Shown: positions 21,660 to 30,964 of the stretch, one piece after another
How positions within the stretch are numbered: position 1 is the stretch's first letter
Layout: each line of letters starts with the position of its first letter
Origin: Lactarius indigo
Taxonomy: Eukaryota > Basidiomycota > Agaricomycetes > Russulales > Russulaceae
NCBI GenBank assembly: GCA_025766275.1
Contig: JAFKAC010000088.1
Span: forward strand, 1 to 64,000
Length of the DNA stretch: 64,000 nucleotides
Reading direction: 5' to 3'
Notes under the pieces: model-generated
Database searches by the model: none
Told to the model about the DNA's origin: nothing
The model's input: the letters and a program-made list of their open reading frames with translations, nothing else
Position numbers and translations under genes: made by a program

Positions 21660-23220
21660 ACACTCCTCATACCAATACAGGCTCATCGGCAGGATGTATG
21701 CATGGGCATTGCAGGTCAATACATGCTTGTCGGAAGAGTACAGATATGAACACTGTGAGCCAACTTCATTGGAAGAAGAAACTGCAGGCCAATACAAGCA
21801 CATCGGCAGGACGCACACATTGGCAGAATGGGCCAGTACAAGCTCATTGGCAGGATACATACCTTGACGCCATGGGCCAATACAAGCTATTCGGCAGAAT
21901 ACACACGCTTCTACCGTGGGTCATTACAAGCTCATCGGCAGCAAGTACACTTCGGCGCCATGGGCCAATATAAGCCATAAACACACAAACGCCATGGGCC
22001 AATACAAGCTTGTCAGCAGAATATGTATATGAGTACAGTGGGCCAATACAAGCTCATCGACAGAATACACACATCGGTGCCATGGGCCAATACAAGCTGT
22101 TCGGCAGAATTCACCTATGGGAAGAATAGGCCAATACGAGCTTGTCAGCAGAATACACACATGAGCACCGTGGGCCAATACAAACCCATCGGCAGCATGT
22201 ACACGTCGGCAGCGTGGGCCAATACAAGCTGTTCGGCAGAATTCACCCATGGGAAGAATGGGCCAATACAAGCTGTTCGGCAGAATACACACATGAGCAC
22301 AGTGGGCCAATACAAGCCCATCGGCAGCATGTACACATTGGCAGTGTGGGCCAATACAAGCTGTTCGGCAGAATCCACCTATGTGCAGAATGGGCCAATA
22401 TGAGCTTGTCAGCAGAATACATACATGAGCACCGTGGGCCAATACAAACCCATCGGCAGCATGTACACATCGGCAGCGTGGACCAATACAAGCTGTTCAG
22501 CAGAATTCACCCATGGGAAGAATGGGCCAATACAAGCTCGTCAGCAGAATACATACATGAGTACAGCGGGCCAATACAAGCTCATCAACAGAATACACAC
22601 ATCGGCGCCATGGGCCAATACAAGCTATTCAGCAGAATTCACCCATGGGAAGAATAGGCCAATACGAGCTTGTCAGCAGAATACATACATGAGCACCATG
22701 GGCCAATACAAACCCATCGGCAGCATGTACACATTGGCAGCGTGGGCCAATACAAGCTGTTCGGCAGAATTCACCTATGGGAAGAATGGGCCAATACAAG
22801 CTCGTCGGCAGAATACGTACATGAGTACGGCAGGCCAATACAAGCTCATCGACAGAATACACACATCGGCGCCAGGGGCCAATACAAGCTATTCGGCAGA
22901 ATTCACCCATGGGGAGAATGGGCCAATACGAGCTTGTCAGCAGAAAATACATGAGCACCATGGGCCACTACAAACCCATCGGCAGCATGTACACATCGGC
23001 AGCGTGGGCCAATACAAACCCATCGGTAGCATGTACACATTGGCAGTGTGGGCCAATACAAACTGTTCGGCAGAATTCACCCATGGGCAGAATGGGCCAA
23101 TACAAGCTGTTCGGCAGAATTCACTCATGCAAAGAATGGGCCAATGCAAGCTCATCGGCAGCATGCGCACCTTGGCAGCATGGGCCAATTACAATCTCAT
23201 CGGGACAAATGTCATAGGTG
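21660..23220. repeat. 44-bp minisatellite with 264-bp higher-order repeat
   Basis: About 30 monomers of 44 bp, each starting GGGCCAATACAAGC, followed by (T/C)(C/G)(A/T)TCGGCAGAAT or a variant and a variable tail. From 21996 monomer types recur in a six-monomer order: the monomers at 21996, 22524 and 22788 match each other in type, spaced by multiples of 264 bp. Every monomer contains a CCAAT box and most a CGGCAG word. Edges are more degenerate (21660-21990 and after 23150). Long ORFs on both strands here are a by-product of stop-free monomers. Confidence 0.93.
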
Positions 23221-23445
23221 CATTGTGGGCCCATGCAAGTGATTCGTTCGGCAGCTATCCTACCAGCGGTACAGATAATGTGGGCCCACACGAGACTGTT
23301 TGCAGACAAGCCTGATGGGCCCATACAAATATATGCACATTATATTAACAATGGGCCCACATGGGCTTTGCCGACTGACATGGCACAATTGCACATGGGC
23401 TTTACCGAGTCTATCGCAAGGATTTGCGTCATGGGCTCAGATAGA

Positions 23446-24304
23446 GTCTTACCTCAGTATGCGCATTGTGCGCGACCGCTCCCTTAGACGCATCGAAATA
23501 GATCAGTCTGGCTACATCAAGGATGTCCTTGAACGCTTTGGCATGTCTGATGCCACACCACACAACACACCCTTGCCCGCTGGTGCTGACGAGCACCTGG
23601 TTAAATACACGTCGCAGGCAACTGCCTCAGATATTTCCCACTACCAATCCTTGATTGGGAGTCTGCTTTATGTGCAGATTGGCACTAGGCCAGATATCTC
23701 CTTCGCTGTGTCACGTTTGGCGCAGTACGCAGCGAACCCTTCACCACAACATCTGCGACTTGCGCAGTATGTCCTGTCCTACTTAGTGGGAACTATGGAT
23801 ATGCATATTGTCTACGATGGCGCCAATGGCGATGGCCTTCACGGCTACACTGATTCCAGTCTGGCTGATCAGACTGATGACCACCACTCCACCTCTGGTT
23901 ATGTGTTCCTACTAGCTAACGGTGCAATAAGCTGGTCTTCGCGCAAGCAAAAGACTGTTGCCCAAAACACAACGGAAGCGGAATACATGGCCATGACCGA
24001 CGCGGCTAACCAGGCTGCGTGGTATCAGAGCTTCCTCATGGAACTCGGGTACGAGGTCGACGACCCCATCCCACTGCATGGTGACAACAAGGGTGCCATT
24101 GACTTGGCCTTGAACCCTGTCACTGGGAGACGGTCTAAGCACATTGCCATACGGCATCATGTCATTAGGGAGTATATCGAAAAGGGGACCATCACCCTCA
24201 TTAGAACCCCTACTGTGGATATGGTTGCGGACGGCTTTACAAAGTCACTACCGCGTGTCCTGCTGCAGAAGCACAATGATGACATGGGACTTGTGTGCTC
24301 TTAG
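23446..24304 (+). pseudogene. pol: Ty1/Copia Pol, 3' end only (RT tail and RNase H)
   Basis: In frame from about 23446 to TAG at 24304: end of RT (SMRIVRDRSLRRIEIDQSGY, ERFGMSDATPHNTPL, SLIGSLLYVQIGTRPDI) and RNase H (GYTDSSLADQTDDHHSTSGY, EAEYMAMTDAANQAAW, LHGDNKGAIDLALNP, KHIAIRHHVIREYI). All upstream parts of a Copia element (gag, protease, integrase, RT core) are missing: the fragment abuts the degenerate edge of the minisatellite. The remaining frame is open, so truncation is the main damage. Confidence 0.93.
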
Positions 24305-24323
24305 ATTGTAGATCACGGGGAGA

Positions 24324-24850
24324 TGTTGATAAGTGACCCTTGCGCACTTAGCGGCTCACACGGACCGGACTTGCAGCATGGACTGCTTTAGATTAGATTA
24401 ATTGGACTTGTAGATTACTTACATTTGATCTGTACAATCTAGCGCTTATCATTGCGTCATGTATGACATCACTGTACCTTATGATATCATAGATCCAGAC
24501 TCTCTTTGTTCTGCGCTCCTTGTTCTCCATTAGCACACTCTTTTGTCCCACATATAGAACAACGTCTCTTGTACTTTGTGACCCTGTGTTACTTCTCTTG
24601 TACTAGTGTCACTCTCCTGTATAGTATAAGTAGTAGGCTTGTACGCTCCTGGTCCACATCAGTTCCTCACTGTTGTGTGCCAGGTATGTTCCCTCTTCTC
24701 CAATGTAACATCAGTTCCTCACTGTTGTGTGCCAGACACTTTGCTTCACCTTGCTAGATTTTCCTGTTGCTGCTTCCAGCCACCCAGCTTGTCTCACCAC
24801 AGAACACTTTGTCCCTCTGTGAGTAAGCTATCTATGTGTGCTGTTCATCA
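24324..24850 (+). repeat. Copia 3' LTR
   Basis: Begins TGTTGATAAG after a purine tract (GGGGAGA) 12 nt past the pol stop. A TATA-like box (GTATAGTATAAG, about 24619) precedes a 28-bp direct repeat (24656-24683 and 24708-24735) that brackets a 52-nt GT...AG interval. The right end is not certain because the 5' LTR is absent. Confidence 0.7.
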
Positions 24851-25034
24851 GTCAATTGGCCAATTAACCCCCCCCCGCCCTCGCTCGTAATATCAACCTA
24901 TGGCATCCACCCGACCTCCCAGGACCCTCTGTGTCCTCTTTCGTCAAGTTCTCACGGACATTCTGGCAAACAACTATTGACTCAAATGAAATAACCCCTT
25001 CAGCTTCGAGATTATGAGGCGCCAGGGGACCCAC

Positions 25035-25440
25035 TGACACGCCCCGTAGACCCTCCCTTTTCCCTGTTAAAGTGTGAGTGATAATAAGCATTCAACAAGG
25101 CTCACAAGTGGTTGGTCCACTCACAAAGGCACCTAAAACTCAGCCTGGCCATCAAACGCACTCCATAATGTACAAAGTTCAGTCAATCCTCCAGACCAAC
25201 TCGCTTTGTCCTCAGTGTCTGCACAGCATCACAAGGCATTTCCGCCCATTTCTCGTAAGAGACAAAGCCTTACTCTTTGACCAGAAATGTCAATGTGTAG
25301 AAGTGTTCTGTAAGCCCATCCTCCCACATCGTCCCAACACCACGGCCAGTATGATATTGTTTAACGTGTCCCCCAATCTCCTAGATGTACATGTGCCATA
25401 GGGTATATATTTTTGTCTCAATATCTACTTTTTCCTCTTC
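25035..25440 (+). pseudogene. Collapsed relic of a DUF6535-type locus
   Basis: 25035-25320 resembles 59610-59880 (shared landmarks: GTGATAA.AAGC, GCACCTAAAACT versus GCGCCTAAAACT, CACCCATTTCTC-like and GTAGAGAAGTG-like words). 25350-25420 resembles the 3' end of the DUF6535 gene at 63793-63860 (TATGATAT.GTTTAACG, then TTAGATGT-like, then GGTATATATTT). In the intact locus these parts are about 3.9 kb apart, so this looks like an internally deleted copy. It carries no intact coding region. Confidence 0.55.
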
Positions 25441-25479
25441 TGTATATGTTGTCCTATCATGCTATAAAAACTAAAAACA

Positions 25480-26007
25480 TCATGGCTTAAACCCAAGCAA
25501 CGTGGGTAAATATGAGTGATGAGTACTATGAGTTTCAACCTTCCCTATGATGCGCTCCAGGCCGATGCGTGCACCTACAGAAGCCTCTGTGTACATCTGG
25601 GTGGCAATCTCTATATTCTCAGCCTCGGTGGTTACTGCAAAAACCAGTTGCCGGGGTCTCTTGTTAAGAGCAGCGTCGGGTGTCTTACAGAGTCCATACA
25701 ATGGAGTAATTCCAAGATGGAGGGATGGTGGGTGGGACAAGTTACAGGGCCCTTATGACACATTGGTTAACAGGTCCACAAGTACAAGTAAACGTTTACA
25801 TAGCATGTAGTCAAGAGAAGGCTACTGGCGCCGACACCGAGAATGACATATCCTTGTGTGCGTTTGAGACCTACATGGGCATCCCACAACAGGACTGCTT
25901 CACTGCCAGCGCTGGATGAAGGTGAGGACATCGAGCATGCCACCCTGCGAGACACCGCCCACTATTACGTGTGCCTGTGCAGCGAGGACTGAGTCAAGTT
26001 TGAGGAG
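25480..26007 (-). pseudogene. 3' part of a host gene split by element D
   Basis: On the minus strand the frame arriving from 58369-58523 continues after the D target site as LKLDSVLAAQAHVIVGG and on to a TGA at 25900-25902 (IQRWQ). With only one copy of the 5-bp target duplication counted, the reading frame is continuous across the insertion. A further minus-strand open stretch (25480-25740, with TEAENIEIATQMYTEASVG) may be another exon. Protein family not recognised. Confidence 0.55.
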
Positions 26008-26726
26008 TGTAACGTTACAGTAGGAACGTTCAGCTCGGTGTGAGCAAGTCTGGTCTTTCTATGTCAATGAGCGAGGGTTCAGCCGATAATGGCAAGGTTT
26101 AAGTGGTTAACAAGGATCTCAGAGTATGACACAATACTCAAGATGTGAGAGGAGTTCAGGGGTTCAAGAGGTTCGACGGTTCAGCAGAGAGTTACCCCAA
26201 GGGAATGGGAAAACAATGTATACTGTGATGGTAAAGAAGTCGAGTCTAAGGATACAAGCTACCTAGGGCCACGACTTATATAGAAAAGGGTTTGTTTGTG
26301 CGGAACAAACAAATGGCGCAATCCGCAGCAAGCATGAGAAGTAACACAGCAATCTGCAGCAAGCGTGAGAAGAAAGTACAGCAATCCGCAGCAGGCACAG
26401 GAAAAAGAAGAAAGTGTGCACAGCTATCCGCAGTAAGTGTGAGAAGAAGCGAGGATATAAAAGGCAAGTGAGACATGTCTCAAAGTTAAAAATAGAAATG
26501 AGACACCTGCCATAAAAGGGTGCATTTAGCCCAAGTATAGTAGTAATAAAGACTAATAAGGACAATGAGTGTCTCATTGTCTCACTTTGCACTAGGAGAG
26601 AATCTTAAGGCTCCTAGTGCGCAGCAAGTCCGAAAAAGGGAAAGCCAAGAAAGGAAAGACTTTCCCGCAAATGCAAGTGTAAGTAAGAAATTAAAGTAAA
26701 GTTGAAAACAAGTCCAGTCTGTAACA
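26008..26726 (-). repeat. 3' LTR of element D
   Basis: 719-bp copy of 57650-58368 with the same U3 repeats. On the minus strand the polypurine tract GAAGGGAGGGTAA abuts it (plus 26727-26739). Confidence 0.93.
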
Positions 26727-26763
26727 TTACCCTCCCTTCAGAGTCCTTGTCGCCTCAACGTCC

Positions 26764-29700
26764 CTAGAAACGATCTGTGCCAGGCTCAGGGTCATCAGTC
26801 TGTACGAGATCATCGTCAACCCAATCAGAGTTATAGTTCTCCGCAATGACCTCCCGGCAGCGATGAGTGCGAAGGAACTGGAAGTGTCTGCGAACTCCGC
26901 ACTTCCAGCACTGCTCATAAACAGGGCAGCGGATCTCGGCATGTCCGGGGTCGTTCCTAAAACACTTGCCACACCACTTGTTGGCAGCATCTTCTTCTCC
27001 CGGTTGTTCTTCAAGCCGACGCCATAGGCACTTGTTGGGCCAGTGACCTGCACTCTGGCAATGGTAACAGTACCGCTTGGTCCGAGGACAGTTGAAGCTG
27101 CGATGGAAGCGACTGTCACAGCGCCAGCACAGGTCTCCGTTGTGATTTTCCCGGAGGCGGGGCATCTCTACAGGTCCTCCGGGGTGAGGGGGAAAGGGAA
27201 GGTCTTGGTGGCGGCAGAGGCGAGGTTGCTGCCATGTGTCAGCATAGTGTTCTGCAATCCGGGTATAGGCATGTGCGGCTTCCAGCCGACTGCGCACTCC
27301 ATCCAGTTCTGAGGTGGTGTTGAACAGTAGTCCATGGACTCGATTGCATTGAGCCTGCAGATCAGTGAACTGCCTCTGGAGCGTAGCCCGCTGTTCCAAA
27401 CAGTTGCGAAGGCGAGAGACCTCCGCATCTAGCTGTGGGGAGTTGAGGTCCCTCAGGGCCTCATCTACGGCATATGCCCGCGGGTCGTCACGTGAGAGTT
27501 GCTGCATCTGATCATCTGACATGACCTGTGGCATGGCTCCTGGGAGACTATCCAGGTACACCGGCTCTCCATAGACTGGTTGACCTCGGCCCATACAGCC
27601 CTTGACATCTTGACGGTTACTGGTGTAGGCGATGTACTTTGCTAAGACTTTAGTGCCATCAGGCTGGTTGATGTAGAGGGGGTGGAAGCGGGCTGAGGTT
27701 TCTATGTTTGGGAAGAAGGGGAGGCCTGGGTGGTCATCGTCTTCGTCTGGTTCATCGTTGGCAGAGGCAGCTACACGCTCATAGTCGATAGGGGCATCCT
27801 CTAGTGGAGGCATCGATGAGTGGGAAATCACAGAGGCCGGGGGAGAGTCAGGAGGAGGGGTGGAAGGAGGGAGTGGAGGAGGAGTGGCGGTTGGTTCAGG
27901 AGGGGGAGACAAGGAGGACCTCGGGACTAAGTTGGGATGTCCATTGAAGGTTTCCAACAGCGCAACCAGTGCTGGGTTGACATCCATGGTGGTCTGTTGT
28001 TCTGGGGTTGGGGGTCGAGAGAAGAACCCTCGTTCTATGGAGCGTTCAACGAGGGCTTCAACAGAGGAGGAGCAAGAAGGCATTGTGTGCGAAGATGTAA
28101 GAGTAGAGGAGTGGGGGTCTTTTCCTTCCAACCTTGTACTTCTTATATGTGAGGAGGGCGCTCCTTCGGCATTCAGGTGTAGCCGGAAGAAGTCTTGAAT
28201 TGCTTCAGGGGCCGATACATTTTCCTCCGGTTCCCATGAGTTGTCACTGTCAGGGAAGCCCTTCCATTTGATGAGGTAATGGAGTTTACGTCGTCGTCCC
28301 TTCTTGGCAGAGTCTAGAACTTTCTCTACTTCCCATTCTTCTTCTCCGTTTATTATGTCAGGTGGGGGTCGTGGGAAGTTTTCTCCATGGAGCGGTGTTT
28401 CCCTGTATGGTGTAAGTAGGTTGGCATGGAACACAGGGTGGATCTTCCATTGCAGGGGTAGGGCGAGTTCATAGTTGACCGGTGACAGGACTTTGGTAAT
28501 TCTGAAGGGTCCATGTCGTTTTGGAGCTAGTTTGGCGGTTGGATGGCTAGTCCTTATGTTTGTTCCTTCTAGCCACACCATTTCTCCTTCTTTGTATGGT
28601 TCAAACTTGGAGGGTCGCCGTGCTAGGGAGTCTTGTGCTTTCTTTAGGTTGTCCTGAGCTTCCTTCCTCTTGTCCTTCAGTTCTTCAAGACATTGTCCTA
28701 CACTTGGGACTGGGGAGGGTTTTGGCGTCCATGTGGTGCGTGGGAGTTTTCCCATGATTAGTTCAAATGGGGGAATTCGGGTTGTAGCGTTGGGCCAGGA
28801 GTTATGAGCAAATTCTGCCATTGGTAACCAGGTTACCCAATCATCCTGTCTTGCATTACACCAAAACCTTAGGTATTGTTCTAACCATTGGTTTGTTCGT
28901 TCTGACTGTCCATCTGTTTGTGGGTGGTATGCTGTTGAGATGTTCTGTTTGATGTCTAAGGCTTTGCAGAGGGCTCTTGCAAACGTTGATGTGAATCGTG
29001 GGTCTCGATCAGAAATGACCTTCTTGGGAAGGCCATAGTGGCGGTAGATGTGTTGTAAATAGAGTTGTGCGACTCCGGCTGCATCTATTGTTTCGTTGCA
29101 AGGGATGAATAATGCTGCTTTTGAACAATCGTGATCTGTGACTGTGAGGATTGTGTCATAGCCTTTCGACTTGGGTAATTTGACGATGAAATCCATGCTG
29201 ACAGTTTCAAATGGTTCTGTCATCTGTCCGAAAATGGGTGAGAGGCTTGGCTTCTTTGGGTGGGTGTTGACTTTATTGGCTTGGCATGCTGCGCATCCTT
29301 TGACATATTCTTCCACATCTTTCTTCATGCCAGGCCACCAGTAGTCTCGTGTTATCAGAGCCATTGTGTTTGAAATTCCAGGGTGTCCAGCGCTTGGAAG
29401 GTCATGAAAAGCGTGAATTACCCCCCTCTTAAGGTCGTTGTTCCCTGCAACAACCAAGCGCTCATCTTTCCAGTGGAGCCCTGAGTGTTCCTTTAGGTTG
29501 TGGGTATCTATCCAGGTTTTGATACGTTCCTGGTCTAGGTTCTGTGTGACATAAGCCCATAGTTCTTGTTCCTGTGGCAGTTCCCTTGTAGCTTTGACAA
29601 ATAGTTCTTCCGGAAGGACTGTTACATCCGAGTTGTCATGGGAACCATCATCATAGTCTGGTCTTCTTGACAGGGCATCTGCCCGGGCATTCTTGGAGCC

Positions 29701-30380
29701 GGCAATGTGGTGGAGTTCTATATCAAATTCGGAGAGTTCCAGGACTTCTCGTGCTACCCGTCGACTGATCTTGTGTGGTTCTTTCCAATATTGGAGGTTT
29801 GCATGGTCTGTGTACACCATTACCTTGTGAGGGGAGCCTGCTAGATATGCCCGCCAATGTCGTAGAGCCTGCACAATAGCTAGCAATTCTTGATCATAGA
29901 TGTCATAATTTCGTTCTGCTGGTCCAAATGTCTGGGAGTAGTAGGCCACTGGGTGGCGAATTCCTTGGTTATCCTTTTGGTAAAGCACCCCTCCATTGGC
30001 AAATCGGGATGCATCCACTTCCAATTCAAATTGTTTTTCCAAATCTGGTTGAATGAGCACCGGTTCCTTTCCAAGCAGGGTCTTGAGTGTGTCGAATGCC
30101 TTTTGACAGTCTTCCGTCCATTCCCATTTGGTGTCCTTTTTGAGTAGGTTGTTAAGGGGACAGGCAATCATGGAGAATCCTCGGATGAAGCGGCGATAGA
30201 AATTTGCAAATCCTTGAAAGGCACGGACTTCTTTGGTTGTTGTTGGAGTGGGCCAGTCACGTACACCCTGAACCTTAATCGGGTCCATTCAGACCCTCCC
30301 TTTTTCCAATATGACACCCAGGTATTCTATAGACCTAACCTCAAAGGCGCATTTCTCCAGTTTTAGGTAGAGATCATGTT
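26764..30380 (-). pseudogene. pol: Pol of D, part 3: RT end to chromodomain plus zinc-finger extension
   Basis: After the C1 site the frame resumes with the RT tail; a TGA at 30289-30291 replaces the Arg before MDPIKV (CGA in C and E). Downstream 1174 codons are open: RT thumb/RNase H (FELEVDASRFANGGVLY), integrase (HPGISNTMALITRDYWWPGM, CAACQANK, MDFIVKLP, VISDRDPRF, TDGQSERTNQWLE), GPY/F, chromodomain (YLIKWKGFPDSDNSWEPE, about 28230). Beyond it comes a 450-residue extension: Pro-rich with APIDYERVA, a core (QPVYGEPVYLDSLPG, LDAEVSRLR coiled coil), then three Cys/His knuckles (CWRCDSRFHRSFNC, CYHCQSAGHWPNKC, CGKCFRNDPGHAEIRC) ending at 26764. Confidence 0.9.
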
Positions 30381-30946
30381 TGTTACGATTTTCTTGGACT
30401 CGTTTCTTTCTCCATCATTATTTCCCTCCCATACTATACGAGCCCTGTATGACTACGCGGACTTTACGATCACCCGGTTTCTATCACGCGCCGTGCTTAT
30501 CGACGTTCTCTTCTGATAAAGCTTGACATGTGCCAGTTTCCGACTTGTTTCCTCTCACGCGCGTCCCCGCGTGATTCTCCTTTGTTCTCGATACGACCTT
30601 GCTTTGTTCCTTCTATGTTCATCCCTTTCTTCCTCGGTTTGGCGATGGCGCCATCTGTTTGTCATCGCTACAGAACGATTTCTATTTAACCCTAGTCATA
30701 CCTAGCTTGTACGGTAGACTAGACTTCTTGTGTAATACTACACTCGTCTACGCGGAGTCTCCTTGTTCCCCGACCCTCGTCTTCGCTAGGCCTTCGAGTC
30801 TTAGGCCTCCTCTACAGTCCAAGTGACGTACGTCCTTGTGACTCTTGTGCATCATCTTTGCTGAAGTCGAGCCTTTGAGCTTTGACTACCGAGCGATAGA
30901 CTGACTTAGTACAGGTCGTACTCAACGCCCCTGTAGTGGCGTTACA
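30381..30946 (+). repeat. 5' LTR of C1
   Basis: 566 bp, TGTTACG...CGTTACA. TATTTAAC (about 30683) precedes the inferred start AGACTAGACTT (30716-30726). Differs from 38482-39047 at four sites. Confidence 0.93.
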
Positions 30947-30948
30947 TT

Positions 30949-30959
30949 AAGTCTAGTCT
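30949..30959 (+). promoter_or_regulatory. Self-primer binding site of C1
   Basis: AAGTCTAGTCT, two bases inside the LTR, is perfectly complementary over 11 nt to 30716-30726. The same pair exists in C2 (41357-41367 with 41124-41134). Confidence 0.85.
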
Positions 30960-30964
30960 CCACA

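Noticed and set aside
21996..23150. CRISPR-like array
   Set aside because: The repeats are contiguous 44-bp monomers without unique spacers, and the genome is fungal.
22425..23315. 296-codon ORF and other long ORFs on both strands in the minisatellite
   Set aside because: They arise because the 44-bp monomer lacks stops in several frames; the translations are 44-residue repeats with no recognisable protein and equal openness on both strands.
24864..25091. Minus-strand ORF of 75 codons left of the relic
   Set aside because: No recognisable domain, poly-Gly end from a C-run; overlaps non-coding relic sequence.
30523..30826. Short ORFs in the C LTR, seen four times
   Set aside because: Copies of the same LTR sequence; located in U3/R and not conserved as protein.
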